Assembly (NCBI GenBank): GCA_963836015.1 | Contig: CAWIIF010000003.1 | Coordinates: 186,001 to 250,000 of the forward strand | Reading direction: 5' to 3' | Origin: CAWCDJ01 sp963836015 | GTDB lineage: Bacteria; Acidobacteriota; Terriglobia; Bryobacterales; Bryobacteraceae | DNA length: 64,000 nucleotides | Shown: piece after piece, positions 19,222-28,273 of the stretch | Layout of the letters: the number at the start of each line of letters is the position of its first letter | Position numbering within the stretch: position 1 is the first letter of the stretch | The notes under the pieces: model-generated | Databases searched by the model: none | Told to the model about the DNA's origin: nothing | The model's input: only the letters and a program-made list of their open reading frames with translations | Position numbers and translations under genes: made by a program

Positions 19222-19776
19222 CTATGCTTCCGCGCTCAGGCGGCGTTCCAGCGATTCCAGCTGGCCCCGTACCGAGCCATCGTAAATGGTAGATCCGATG
19301 CGCGCCACCACTCCGCCGATCAGAGCATCGTCGATGGCGTAGCGGGCGCGAATCTGCTTGCCCGTGAGCCGCTCCAGCCGGCTCCTGACGGCGTCGCGCT
19401 GCGGGCCGGTCAGCTCGCGCGCCGATTGCACGTCGGCCCGGGCGAACCCCAGCCTCTCGTCCACCGCCTGCTCGAAGGCCGCGATGATTTCGGATAACAG
19501 CGCAATGCGCCGGTGATCCACCAGGACGTACAGGAAATTGCGGGAGATTCGCGACAACCGCAGCAGGTCGGCGAAACGCCCGATGACGGCCCGCTTGCGG
19601 CCGACCGGAATGGCCGGCGTCATCAACGCTTCGCGCAGCTCCGCGGAAGACTTCAGAAGATCTTCAAAGGATCGCAGCTCGGTGAGGCCGTCCTGCGCGC
19701 GCAGCTCCGACCCGGCTCGCGTGGCGACGTCCGCAAGGGCATTCGCATATCGTGCGGCTACGGCTGAGAGTGTCAT
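19222..19776 (-). CDS. atpH: F1Fo ATP synthase subunit delta
   Basis: A 184-residue OSCP/delta subunit that links the peripheral b/b' stalk to the alpha/beta head. It begins SAVAARYANALADVA, the standard start of the N-terminal helical domain. The C-terminus has the family pattern IGGVVARIGSTIYDGSVRGQLESLERRL. It lies 6 bases after the b subunit gene. Confidence 0.95.
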   Translation of the reverse strand: MTLSAVAARYANALADVATRAGSELRAQDGLTELRSFEDLLKSSAELREALMTPAIPVGRKRAVIGRFADLLRLSRISRNFLYVLVDHRRIALLSEIIAAFEQAVDERLGFARADVQSARELTGPQRDAVRSRLERLTGKQIRARYAIDDALIGGVVARIGSTIYDGSVRGQLESLERRLSAEA

Positions 19777-19782
19777 TTGGTT

Positions 19783-20397
19783 TTAGATGCCCTGCGAGAC
19801 CGGCGAAGGCTGCTCCAGGTTCCGGACGAAATCGCCGACCAGCGCATCCTGCGCTTCCGTGGACATGCGGCTGCGGATCTTCTGCCCTGCCAGGTCTACG
19901 GCCAGGGCCCCGGCGTAGCGCTTCAGATCCAAGCGGGCGGCCCGGCCGGCGGCCACGATCGCCTGCTCCGCCTGGGCCTGGATTTTGGCCAGTTCGGCCG
20001 CAGTCTGAACCGCCAGGCGGTCGGTTTCCGCTTCCGCCTCCCGCTGGGATTCGGTCCGCAGCGCGGCGATCTCGGATTCCAGGCTGGCCAGGCGCCGCTC
20101 GACTTCCGCTACGCGCTCCTCGGCCTCCTTCCGCAGATCGCCCGCTTCAATCAGGTCCTTGCGGATCTTGCGCGAGCGGCCGGCATAAAACGCACCGGCG
20201 TGCTTGTTGATCAGGTAGCCCAAACCGACGGCCAGCACGGCAAAGTTGGCCCACATCCAGACCAGCAGTTTTCCGTGCTCTTCCTCGCCGGGAGTTTCGC
20301 CGGCGCCGTGGGAAGCGGCGGCCGCCTCCTGCGCCCGGAGCACGGGACCGGTCGAGGCCAGCCCGCAGAGCAACACCGCCATCGCCAGAACCCTCAT
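19783..20397 (-). CDS. atpF: F1Fo ATP synthase subunit b, with N-terminal extension
   Basis: A 204-residue peripheral-stalk subunit. It is longer than the usual 155-170 residues because it begins with a signal-peptide-like hydrophobic stretch (MRVLAMAVLLCGLASTGPVLRAQ) and a charged linker. The true membrane anchor follows (LLVWMWANFAVLAVGLGYLI near residue 45), and then a long charged coiled coil (about residues 75-180). A cleaved leader on a b subunit would place the anchor N-out, as expected for this subunit. The ATG overlaps the b' gene by 4 bases. Confidence 0.9.
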   Translation of the reverse strand: MRVLAMAVLLCGLASTGPVLRAQEAAAASHGAGETPGEEEHGKLLVWMWANFAVLAVGLGYLINKHAGAFYAGRSRKIRKDLIEAGDLRKEAEERVAEVERRLASLESEIAALRTESQREAEAETDRLAVQTAAELAKIQAQAEQAIVAAGRAARLDLKRYAGALAVDLAGQKIRSRMSTEAQDALVGDFVRNLEQPSPVSQGI

Positions 20398-20843
20398 GCC
20401 GCGCTCCCCCGGAGAATCGTCCGGGCGATCTCTTCCGCCAGCGCGTCGCTTTCCGCGGCCAGCGTTGCTTTGACGCCCTCGACTTCCTGCGCGATCCGGT
20501 GTTTGGCCTCCTGAATCAACGCCTCCGCGCGGCGGCGCGCCTCGGCCATTTGCGCGGCATGCTGCTCCTGCAGCCGCTTGTGGATCTGCTCCTGGGCCTG
20601 ATACACCTCGGCCCGGGCGGAGCGCATCGCAGCTTCGTACTCGGCGGTCTTCGCGGCGGCGCGTTCCAGACTCTGTTCCGCTAGCTTACGGGCACCGTCG
20701 GTCGCCTCGTAGCGCTGGTGCAGGACCTTCTCGAGAGGTTTGAAGAAAACATTCTTCAAATAGAAATGCAGAAGGACGACCAGTATAAATGTGGGCACCG
20801 CCTTCAGCAGTAATTCGCCTAGTTGGTGCAGTATGACATCCAT
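20394..20843 (-). CDS. F1Fo ATP synthase subunit b' (second peripheral-stalk subunit)
   Basis: A 149-residue protein with one membrane helix (LLLKAVPTFILVVLLHFYL) and the short linker NVFFKPLEKVLHQRYE typical of b-type subunits. A charged coiled coil with AAAKTAEYEAAMRSARAEVYQAQEQ follows. It is the first gene of the run, and its stop overlaps the start of the b gene. Paired b and b' genes imply a heterodimeric stalk. The usual upstream a and c genes are not here; the next gene upstream is a divergent drug exporter. No Shine-Dalgarno is visible before its ATG. Confidence 0.92.
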   Translation of the reverse strand: MDVILHQLGELLLKAVPTFILVVLLHFYLKNVFFKPLEKVLHQRYEATDGARKLAEQSLERAAAKTAEYEAAMRSARAEVYQAQEQIHKRLQEQHAAQMAEARRRAEALIQEAKHRIAQEVEGVKATLAAESDALAEEIARTILRGSAA

Positions 20844-20886
20844 GAGATTTCGAACGGAGAGACCAGTGGAAGCCTTTAAGGAGAAT

Positions 20887-20916
20887 AGAGTAACATTCCC
20901 ATAAATGGGTAGTCAA
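20887..20916 (-). promoter_or_regulatory. Probable promoter of the ATP synthase run
   Basis: TTGACT (20911-20916), an 18-base spacer and TACTCT (20887-20892) on the minus strand lie 44 bases before the b' start. The position in the divergent gap with the exporter gene and the A/T-rich surroundings support it. Confidence 0.45.
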
Positions 20917-21030
20917 CCGCACTTTGAGGTGGTGTGATGCTTTAGGGCTATTGAAAAGCACTTCCGAAATGGCCGGGCGAAGCCTGACTCCCGCGGGACA
21001 CCTCGGGCATCATAAGATACAAGAATCGGG

Positions 21031-22596
21031 ATGCCGTCAACCGCCGCGCAGACACAACCCCAGGTAAACCCATGGATCGTCGCGGTCGCGGTGATGTTCG
21101 CGACCTTTATGGAGGTTCTGGACACCACCGTAGTCAACGTGTCCCTTCCGCACATCGCGGGCAGCCTCTCGGCCAGCGTCGACGAGGCCTCCTGGGCCCT
21201 GACTTCCTACCTGGTCGCCAATGCCATCATCCTGCCGATGACCGGATGGCTGGCTAACTACTTCGGGCGCAAGCGCACCCTGCTGGCCGCGGTTTTCGGA
21301 TTTACGACCGCTTCGTTCCTGTGCGGGCTGGCGCCGACCCTGCCCACGCTGATCCTCTTCCGCATCATTCAGGGAGCCACCGGAGGCTGCCTGCAGCCCC
21401 TCTCCCAGGCCGTCATGCTCGAGGCGTTTCCCCCCAGGGACCGCGGCAAGGCCATGGCATTTTGGGGACTCGGCATCGTCGTGGCCCCCATGCTGGGCCC
21501 GGTGTTGGGGGGCTGGCTGACCGACAACTACAGCTGGCGCTGGGTGTTCTACATCAACCTCCCGGTAGGCCTGATGTCCATCATCATGACCCGCCTGTTC
21601 ATCTTCGACCCGCCCTACATCCGCCGCTCGAACCGGGGCATCGATTATTGGGGCATCGGAATGCTCGCGGTGGGCGTCGGAGCCCTCCAGGTGGTCCTCG
21701 ACAAGGGCCAGGAGGAGGACTGGTTCTCCTCCAACTGGATGCTCGCCCTGGCGATTATTTCGGCAGTCGCGATCGTCTGGTTCGTCGTCCACGAGATGCG
21801 TACACGCGACCCGGTAGTGCACTTGCGCGTGTTCCGAGACCGAACCTACAGCGCGGGCGTCTTCCTGATGACCATCCTGGGGTTTGTCCTGTACGGCAGC
21901 ATGCTGCTGCTGCCGATCTTCCTCCAGACGCTGCTCGGATACCCGGCCCTCGATGCCGGAGTCGCCATGGCGCCGCGCGGATTGGGTTCGTTCCTCATGA
22001 TGCCGGTAGTGGGCACCGTCCTGACCAGGTTCGACCCTCGCAAGGTCCTGGCGGTCGGACTGGTGGGCGCCGCGTGGACCCTCTACCAGCTCGGCCAGCT
22101 TAACCTGAACGCCGGCTACTGGGACATTTTCTGGCCCCAGTTTGTGCAGGGTGCGTCGCTCGCCCTGCTGTTCGTGCCGCTGACCACCGCCACGATGGAT
22201 CCCATTCCCAAGGAGGAGATGGGCAACGCCACCAGCATGTTCAACCTGATGCGCAATATCGGGGGCAGCGTCGGCATCGCCAGCGCGACCACCTACCTGT
22301 TCCGGCGCCAGCAGGTCCACATACAGGTCCTCGGAGCGCACATCACGCCCTACAGCAGCCGGACTCGCAACTACCTCTCGGGGATGCAGAATGCTATGGT
22401 TTCCCATGGGGTCGACCCGGCCACGGCGGTGGGCCGGTCCTACGGAAGCATCTGGGGAATGGTGCAGCAGCAGGCGGCCATGATTTCGTTCGTCGATACC
22501 TTCCGCGCGATGGCTGTCGTGTTCCTGCTGGTTCTGCCCCTTCTGCTCATCATGCGGAAGCCCAAGCACCAGGGCAGGCCGACCGCCATGCATTAG
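21031..22596 (+). CDS. DHA2-family MFS multidrug exporter (EmrB/QacA type)
   Basis: A 521-residue drug:proton antiporter with about 14 membrane helices. Motif D1 at the first helix is FMEVLDTTVVNVSLPHIAG, motif A is GWLANYFGRKRTLL, and motif C in the fifth helix is GLGIVVAPMLGPVLGGWL followed by SWRWVFYINLPVG. These identify the DHA2/EmrB group. EmrB-type pumps usually need an EmrA membrane-fusion protein and an outer-membrane channel; neither is adjacent, so it may work alone across the inner membrane or borrow partners. It is divergent from the ATP synthase run and is followed after 8 bases by an ankyrin protein gene. Its start has no strong ribosome site. Confidence 0.92.
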   Translation: MPSTAAQTQPQVNPWIVAVAVMFATFMEVLDTTVVNVSLPHIAGSLSASVDEASWALTSYLVANAIILPMTGWLANYFGRKRTLLAAVFGFTTASFLCGLAPTLPTLILFRIIQGATGGCLQPLSQAVMLEAFPPRDRGKAMAFWGLGIVVAPMLGPVLGGWLTDNYSWRWVFYINLPVGLMSIIMTRLFIFDPPYIRRSNRGIDYWGIGMLAVGVGALQVVLDKGQEEDWFSSNWMLALAIISAVAIVWFVVHEMRTRDPVVHLRVFRDRTYSAGVFLMTILGFVLYGSMLLLPIFLQTLLGYPALDAGVAMAPRGLGSFLMMPVVGTVLTRFDPRKVLAVGLVGAAWTLYQLGQLNLNAGYWDIFWPQFVQGASLALLFVPLTTATMDPIPKEEMGNATSMFNLMRNIGGSVGIASATTYLFRRQQVHIQVLGAHITPYSSRTRNYLSGMQNAMVSHGVDPATAVGRSYGSIWGMVQQQAAMISFVDTFRAMAVVFLLVLPLLLIMRKPKHQGRPTAMH

Positions 22597-22604
22597 GGAG
22601 CGAT

Positions 22605-23387
22605 ATGCGGATCTGGCTGCTTCTTCTCGTCGCAGTGGGCTTGCCGGGAGCGGATCTCGGACCCGGCCTACGCAGCGCCGCGCGCAAGGGCCAGAACAGC
22701 GAGGTCGAGGATTTGCTCAAAAAGGGCGCGGCCATCGACAGCCCCGACAAGGATGGCAGAACGGCGTTGATGCTGGCGGCCGACCGCGGCCGCGCCGCTA
22801 CGGTGAAGCTGCTGCTCACCCGCGGCGCCAACCCGAAAGCCCGCGACCGCGAGGGTTGGACGGCCTACGCCCTGGCGCTCGCCGCCGGCCGCGATGAGGT
22901 GCTGAAGCTCCTCCCTGCCCCCTCACCCCTGGTGGTTTACATGGATGCCGGGTGGGACCGCGCCAACCTCTATAGCTCGTGCTTCATGACGCTACCCCAA
23001 CTGGTGCAGCAGATCGCAGGGCTGGAGCCGGGAGCGATGGTGGCGGTCGCGATCCGCGATTTCGCCGCATCGAACGGGCGGGGCCGCATGGAGTTTGTCG
23101 CCGCGCCGGGCGGCGATGTCGTGCTGCACCTGAAGGCCCGGCCCGCCGCTTCCTGCCTGGCGCAGCAGACCGTGGATAACCTGAGTCTGGAAATCGATGT
23201 CCGAATGGAGCGGACCGCCGGCCGCGGAACGCTGCTCGAGAAGACCTTCGGCGGCGGTCTCAAGGGCCTGCACGCGCGCACCGTCACCAGCCCCGCGCAA
23301 TACCAGCCGCTCCTGGCGGGATGGGCCTCATCGCACGCACCCCAGATTTACTGGGCCGCCGTGGAAGCCTGGCTCCGCGCCGAGTAG
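22605..23387 (+). CDS. Exported ankyrin-repeat protein with unknown C-terminal domain
   Basis: A 260-residue protein with a short signal peptide (MRIWLLLLVAVGLPGA) and two to three ankyrin repeats in residues 20-105 (DGRTALMLAADRGRAATVKLLLTRGANPKARDREG is the clearest, here broken by family-typical residues). The rest, about residues 110-260, is not recognised; it has two Cys and ends in AWLRAE. GGGAG before the ATG is a good ribosome site. It is 8 bases after the exporter gene and probably shares its transcript. Ankyrin repeats suggest a protein-binding role in the periplasm. Confidence 0.72.
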   Translation: MRIWLLLLVAVGLPGADLGPGLRSAARKGQNSEVEDLLKKGAAIDSPDKDGRTALMLAADRGRAATVKLLLTRGANPKARDREGWTAYALALAAGRDEVLKLLPAPSPLVVYMDAGWDRANLYSSCFMTLPQLVQQIAGLEPGAMVAVAIRDFAASNGRGRMEFVAAPGGDVVLHLKARPAASCLAQQTVDNLSLEIDVRMERTAGRGTLLEKTFGGGLKGLHARTVTSPAQYQPLLAGWASSHAPQIYWAAVEAWLRAE

Positions 23388-23413
23388 GGCTTCTGGTAGA
23401 ATTCTGCTGAACC

Positions 23414-23659
23414 ATGACCGCTAACAGCGCCAAAGAATCGGAGCGGGCCATCGGCCGGTCGCCCGATCAACTGACTCTAGAGGAACGCCTCCTGCTGACC
23501 GGCAAGTACGTGGCGCTCGAGATTTATTCGCCCGCCACCTTGCCGCTGCTGCGTATCGAGGCGATCGGCGATTCCACCGCCGAGTGTGTGCGGATGCTCA
23601 AAGCGCGCGGTCTCGATCCCACGCGCTTCGAATACACCAGGCTGGAGCCACCCTATTGA
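23414..23659 (+). CDS. Small hypothetical protein (81 residues)
   Basis: Not recognised. It is a soluble, charged protein with no signal or membrane segment. The middle, LTLEERLLLTGKYVALEIYSP, and the end, LKARGLDPTRFEYTRLEPPY, look like a folded alpha/beta domain rather than random sequence. TAGAAT lies 11 bases before the ATG and there is no Shine-Dalgarno. Its 3' end overlaps the convergent lytic transglycosylase gene by 7 bases. It may be a continuation of the exporter-ankyrin transcript or have its own short-leader promoter. Confidence 0.6.
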   Translation: MTANSAKESERAIGRSPDQLTLEERLLLTGKYVALEIYSPATLPLLRIEAIGDSTAECVRMLKARGLDPTRFEYTRLEPPY

Positions 23660-24219
23660 ACTGAGGCGCGCAGGGCGCCGACCGACAAGCTCGGATCCCT
23701 CTGAAACTGGCGCATGTACGAGAGAACCCGGGACACATAGGACCTGGTTTCCTTGTACGGAGGCACGCCCCGGTACCGGTCTACAACGGCAGGGCCGGCA
23801 TTGTAGGCTGCAATCACCCGCTTCAACCAGTTTTTCGAGCCCCGGTATTTGGCGATAAGAAATTTCAAATACTGGGTGCCCGCATCGACATTCTCCGCCG
23901 GTATTTTCGGGTTGGCCCCATATTGCTGCGCCGTTCCAGGCATGAGTTGCATGAGCCCGACTGCGCCTTTTGGGGAAACGACGGTGGGATCGAAATTCGA
24001 TTCCGCCGCAACAATGCTTTTTACGAATGCGGCGGGCACTCCGTGCTTTTGGGCCGCCGCGCGGATGATGGCATGGGTATCGACAGGCTGGTTCAGTTTC
24101 AAAAACTCGGGTCCGGCTGCCTGCGAAGGTAATATGATGGCTGGAGGCTCACAAAAAAGATAAGCCTCCTCTGCGTAGGCACAATAAATGAAAAGGGTAA
24201 TGAGTAGAGCAAACTTCAT
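23653..24219 (-). CDS. Exported lytic transglycosylase (SLT domain)
   Basis: A 188-residue peptidoglycan-cleaving enzyme with a signal peptide (MKFALLITLFIYCAYA). The SLT domain spans about residues 52-165. The catalytic Glu is in VAAESNFDP, followed by GAVGLMQLMPGTA and IAAYNAGP, the three family motifs in order. With little beyond the catalytic domain it is a minimal family 1 transglycosylase. Its 5' end and the divergent thrC start lie in a stretch visibly richer in A/T than the surroundings. Confidence 0.88.
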   Translation of the reverse strand: MKFALLITLFIYCAYAEEAYLFCEPPAIILPSQAAGPEFLKLNQPVDTHAIIRAAAQKHGVPAAFVKSIVAAESNFDPTVVSPKGAVGLMQLMPGTAQQYGANPKIPAENVDAGTQYLKFLIAKYRGSKNWLKRVIAAYNAGPAVVDRYRGVPPYKETRSYVSRVLSYMRQFQRDPSLSVGALRASVQ

Positions 24220-24249
24220 TCGGTGTTCCGATGCTAGACTTTTGGTTTA

Positions 24250-25476
24250 ATGTCAAAATCGACGCATTTGGAATGCAGCTTGTGCAACAAGAGGCTGGAG
24301 GCGGGGAAAAGGGCAAACCTCTGTGATTGCGGTGGGCCGCTGCTCGTTCGGTACAACCTGGACACAATTCGCCATAGGTGGAAACGACGGGAAGTACGAA
24401 ATGGTCCCTCCACCATGTGGCGATATGCGCCGGTTCTTCCAACTACTACAGATGAATCAATTATAACACTCGGGGAGGGCTGGACCCCCCTGATACGGGC
24501 CCAAAAGCTGGGTTCACGCATAGCTTCGGACGCTTTATGGGTGAAAGACGAAGGGGTGAATCCGACCGGTTCTTTCAAGGCCCGAGGCCTATCCTGCGCT
24601 GTATCAATGTGTAAGGAGCTGGGCATCGAAAAGGTCGCAATTCCGTCCGCCGGAAATGCCGCGAGCGCCCTCGCGGCATACAGTGCAGCGGCGGGCATCG
24701 AAGCGCACATATTCATGCCGCTGGACGTCCCGGAATCGAACTTCCTCGAATGCAAGGCGTATGGCGCCCAGGTAACCCTGGTCGATGGCCTGATCAGCGA
24801 TTGCGGCCGGATGGTCGCCGAGCGTGCCGCCGTGGAAGGCTGGTTCGATATCAGCACGCTGAAAGAGCCTTACCGCATCGAGGGCAAGAAGACCATGGGG
24901 TATGAAGTCGCCGAACAGATGGATTGGGAGCTGCCCGACGCGATCTTCTACCCCACCGGCGGCGGAGTCGGCATGATCGGCATGTGGAAGGCGTTCGGAG
25001 AGATGGAGCGCCTCGGCTGGATCGGCAGCCGCCGGCCCAAAATGATCGCCGTACAGGCGGAAGGATGCCAGCCGGTAGTGCGCGCCTTCCAGGAGAACGA
25101 GCCGCGCAGCCGGTTCTTCGATAATGCCCAGACGGTCGCGGCCGGTCTTCGCGTCCCCAAGCCGCTGGGCGATTTTCTGGTGCTCGAAGCCGTCCGCGCG
25201 AGCGGCGGGACCGCCATTGCCGTGAGCGATGATGAGATGCTGACCGCCGGGGTACAGCTCGCCTCCGATGAAGGCATTTACGCCGCTCCCGAGGGAGCTG
25301 CCTGTGTGGCCGCGGCGGAGAAACTGTTGGCCTGCGGATTCCTCAAATCCTCCGACCGCATCGTGTTGTACAACACCGGCTCGGGCCTGAAATATCCGGA
25401 AGCGTACGCCACCCGCTTCCCCCGCGCCGCCTCCAGCGAACAGGATAAGCTGGGAGGCCTGATTACGCCCCGATGA
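24250..25476 (+). CDS. thrC: Threonine synthase
   Basis: A 408-residue PLP enzyme converting O-phosphohomoserine to threonine. It has an N-terminal zinc-ribbon-like segment (CSLCNKRL...LCDCGGPL) as in many plant-type threonine synthases, the PLP lysine in NPTGSFKARGL, IPSAGNAASALAAY, the PLP-phosphate loop YPTGGGVGMIGMWKAF and a C-terminal NTGSGLKYP. TAGACT lies 9 bases upstream of the ATG with no Shine-Dalgarno. Its stop overlaps the tldD ATG (ATGA, 25473-25476), so the three genes thrC, tldD and pmbA are coupled. Confidence 0.93.
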   Translation: MSKSTHLECSLCNKRLEAGKRANLCDCGGPLLVRYNLDTIRHRWKRREVRNGPSTMWRYAPVLPTTTDESIITLGEGWTPLIRAQKLGSRIASDALWVKDEGVNPTGSFKARGLSCAVSMCKELGIEKVAIPSAGNAASALAAYSAAAGIEAHIFMPLDVPESNFLECKAYGAQVTLVDGLISDCGRMVAERAAVEGWFDISTLKEPYRIEGKKTMGYEVAEQMDWELPDAIFYPTGGGVGMIGMWKAFGEMERLGWIGSRRPKMIAVQAEGCQPVVRAFQENEPRSRFFDNAQTVAAGLRVPKPLGDFLVLEAVRASGGTAIAVSDDEMLTAGVQLASDEGIYAAPEGAACVAAAEKLLACGFLKSSDRIVLYNTGSGLKYPEAYATRFPRAASSEQDKLGGLITPR

Positions 25477-26927
25477 AAGACTTAGCGCTCCAGGCGCTCG
25501 ACCGGGCCGCGCGCCGCGGCGTCACCTACGCGGATGTTCGCGCCATCGAATCGCGCGAGCGCGAAATCACCACGAAGAACGGCAAGGCCGGGCATGTCTC
25601 CAGCTCCGAATCGCAAGGCATCGGGATCCGTATCCTGGCGTTCGGCTGCTGGGGGTTCGCCGCCACCGACGATCTCACTCCGGCGGGACTCGATGCCGCC
25701 GCCGGCCTGGCGTTCGAAATCGCGCGCTCGGGTGTAGCGGCGCGCAAGCAGGAGATCTCGCTCGCTCCGGAGTCCGCCTATGTGGCCGATTGGGTGTCGA
25801 CCGCCGCGATCGACCCGTTCGCCATTCCGGTGGATCGCAATCTGGCGGTGCTGCTCGCCGTGGATGAGGAGTTGCGCCGGGAAGCGGGCGTCAACCTGGC
25901 CGAGACCTCCATGCACTTCGAACGGCACCGGCAGGTTTTCGCCTCCACCGCGGGCAGCGTCATCGACCAGACGCGCACGCTCTCGGGCGCAGGATTCTCC
26001 GCCCTGAGCTACAAGGACGGCGAGATCCAGAAGCGCTCCTATCCCAACTCGTTCGGGGGTCAGTACCAACTGAAAGGCTACGAGCTGGTCGATGAGCTGA
26101 AGCTCCTCGAGAACGCTCCCCGCATCGCTTCCGAAGCCGTGGCCCTGCACTCCGCGGATCAGTGCCCGGAAGGCGCCTTCGACCTGATCCTTGACAGCTC
26201 CCAGCTCGCCCTGCAGATCCACGAATCGATCGGCCACCCCATCGAGCTCGACCGCGTCCTCGGCAGCGAAGCCAACTATGCCGGGATGAGCTTTTTGACG
26301 CTCGACCAGCTCGGCCGTCTGCAATACGGCTCGGAGATCGTCAACGTGGTGTGCGATGCCCGCGCCGCACACGGCCCCGGCCTCGGTACCTTCGCCTTCG
26401 ACGACGAAGGCGTGCCGGCGCAGTCGACGGAGATCATCCGCGAGGGCCGCTTCACGGGCTACATGACCTCGCGCGAGACGGCCGCCGTAGTGGGCCAGCC
26501 CCGCTCCAATGGCTGTATGCGGGCCGACGGATGGGCGCGTCTTCCACTGATCCGCATGACCAATGTGAGCCTGCTTCCCGGCCGCCAGTCCATCGACGAG
26601 GTCTTCGGCGCGGAGCACGCCGTCTACATGGAGACCAACCGCAGCTGGTCCATCGACGACAAGCGCTACAACTTCCAGTTCGGCTGCGAAATCGGGTGGG
26701 AGATGCGCCACGGCAAGCGGGTTCGCATGCTCAAGAATCCCAGCTACAGCGGCATCTCCACCGAGTTCTGGAACGCCTGCGCCGCGATCTCCGGTCCGGA
26801 GCACTGGACTCTCTGGGGGGTCCCCAACTGCGGCAAGGGCCAGCCCGAGCAGGTGATGGGCACTGGCCATGGCGCCAGCCCTTCGCGGTTCCACAAGATC
26901 AAGGTCGGGAGCGCCTATGCGGGTTGA
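25473..26927 (+). CDS. tldD: TldD metalloprotease subunit
   Basis: A 484-residue subunit of the TldD/TldE zinc protease, which degrades unfolded peptides and in some bacteria matures ribosomal peptides such as microcin B17 or removes CcdA. The zinc motif HESIGHPIELDR near residue 250 supplies His-Glu-His. The C-terminal NPSYSGISTEFWNAC and the LTLWGVPNCGKGQPEQ-like stretch supply the conserved Cys. No RiPP precursor was noticed nearby, so general proteolysis is the safer reading. It overlaps thrC by 4 bases and pmbA by 11. Confidence 0.93.
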   Translation: MKDLALQALDRAARRGVTYADVRAIESREREITTKNGKAGHVSSSESQGIGIRILAFGCWGFAATDDLTPAGLDAAAGLAFEIARSGVAARKQEISLAPESAYVADWVSTAAIDPFAIPVDRNLAVLLAVDEELRREAGVNLAETSMHFERHRQVFASTAGSVIDQTRTLSGAGFSALSYKDGEIQKRSYPNSFGGQYQLKGYELVDELKLLENAPRIASEAVALHSADQCPEGAFDLILDSSQLALQIHESIGHPIELDRVLGSEANYAGMSFLTLDQLGRLQYGSEIVNVVCDARAAHGPGLGTFAFDDEGVPAQSTEIIREGRFTGYMTSRETAAVVGQPRSNGCMRADGWARLPLIRMTNVSLLPGRQSIDEVFGAEHAVYMETNRSWSIDDKRYNFQFGCEIGWEMRHGKRVRMLKNPSYSGISTEFWNACAAISGPEHWTLWGVPNCGKGQPEQVMGTGHGASPSRFHKIKVGSAYAG

Positions 26928-28263
26928 GCGCTGCGACGAAATCTTCGAGCAGGTGTCCGCGGCCGCGCGCGCCGCGGGGGTGGCCGATGTCGAAGCGATC
27001 ATCGATGCGGAACAACAGGCACTGACCCGCTTTTCCAACAACGCCATCCATCAGAATGTGGCGGAGCGGAGCACGCACCTCTCTGTGCGCGCGGCGATCG
27101 ATGGCCGCACCGCGCGCGCCACTACCAACCGGCTCGATCCCGATTCTATCCGCGCGGTGGTCGAACAGGCCGCCGCCATCACCCGGCTCACCGAACCCGA
27201 CCCCGACCTGCCGCCCATGGCCGGACCCGAAGCGGCGGCCGGACCGGCCATCCAGCGCCACTTCGAAGCAACGGCTCACGCCACGCCCGAAGAGCGCGCC
27301 CTGGCGGTGGCCGAAGCCATCGGCGCGGTCGAAGACCATGGCCAGACGGCCGCGGGGATCTACTCCACCGGCGAGTCGTTCTCCGCCATCCGCAACTCCC
27401 GGGGTATCCGCCTGGAACACCGCGAGACCATGGCGCGGTTTTCCATCACCGCCATGGCGTCTAACGGCTCCGGGTGGGCCAAGGGCAGCGCCTGCTATCA
27501 CGGGGATCTCGATCCTCTTGCGCTGGCCGTGACCGCCGCGCAGAAAGCCGCCGCTTCGCTCTCTCCCACCGAACTGCCGCCCGGCCGCTACACGGTAGTG
27601 CTCGAACCTGCCGCCGTGCTGGACCTGGCCGGCCAGATGTTCGGCGATTTCAGCGCCACGGCCATACGCGACGGCCGCAGCTTTCTGGTGGACCGCCTGG
27701 GCAAGAAGCTGTTTGGAGAGAACATCACCATCTACGACGACGTCCGGCACCCGCGGCAGGCGGGCCCGCCGTTCGACGGCGAAGGCATTTCACGCCGCCG
27801 TCTTACCCTGGTGGAGCGCGGGGTCGCGCTGGAAATCGCCTACAGCCGCCAGGCCGCCGCGCTCGCCGGCGCGGCCGCAACCGGCCACGGGTTCCCGCTG
27901 CCCAACGAATATGGCGAAGCTCCCGCCAACATCGTGATCGCGGGCGGGGACTCTTCTGTCGAGGAGATGATCGCTTCCACCGACCACGGCATTCTGGTCA
28001 CCCGCCTCTGGTACATCCGCGAGGTGGACCCCTACGAGAAAATCTTCACCGGCATGACGCGCGACGGCACGTTCCGCATCGAGAACGGCCGCGTCACGAG
28101 GGGGCTTCGCAACTTCCGGTTTAACCAGGGGCTGATGGAGATGCTATCGAATGTCGAGGCGCTCTCGCCGTCGGTCCGCGCATCCGGGGAAGAGTCCATC
28201 GATATGGTGGTACCGGCGATGAAGGTGCGTGACTTCCACTTCACGGAAGTCACGCGGTTCTAA
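26917..28263 (+). CDS. pmbA: TldE/PmbA, partner subunit of TldD
   Basis: A 448-residue partner without a zinc motif. It starts at 26917 (MRVERCDEIFEQVSAAARAAG), overlapping tldD by 11 bases; the frame upstream of this is shadow. Family features include FSNNAIHQNVAERSTHLSVRA, TGHGFPLPNEYGEAPANIVIAGG and GILVTRLWYIREVDP with FTGMTRDGTF. The two subunits form a heterodimer with a shielded active site. It converges on the MocA-type oxidoreductase gene with only 10 bases between stops. Confidence 0.92.
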   Translation: MRVERCDEIFEQVSAAARAAGVADVEAIIDAEQQALTRFSNNAIHQNVAERSTHLSVRAAIDGRTARATTNRLDPDSIRAVVEQAAAITRLTEPDPDLPPMAGPEAAAGPAIQRHFEATAHATPEERALAVAEAIGAVEDHGQTAAGIYSTGESFSAIRNSRGIRLEHRETMARFSITAMASNGSGWAKGSACYHGDLDPLALAVTAAQKAAASLSPTELPPGRYTVVLEPAAVLDLAGQMFGDFSATAIRDGRSFLVDRLGKKLFGENITIYDDVRHPRQAGPPFDGEGISRRRLTLVERGVALEIAYSRQAAALAGAAATGHGFPLPNEYGEAPANIVIAGGDSSVEEMIASTDHGILVTRLWYIREVDPYEKIFTGMTRDGTFRIENGRVTRGLRNFRFNQGLMEMLSNVEALSPSVRASGEESIDMVVPAMKVRDFHFTEVTRF

Positions 28264-28273
28264 AGGCGGCCCG

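Noticed and set aside
21037..22593. Full-length antisense frame over the drug exporter
   Set aside because: Low-complexity, His- and Gln-rich translation opposite a clear 14-helix transporter.
25473..28263. TldD/TldE as part of a ribosomal-peptide cluster
   Set aside because: No precursor peptide or modifying enzyme was seen around it; the genes are coupled to thrC and are common housekeeping proteases.
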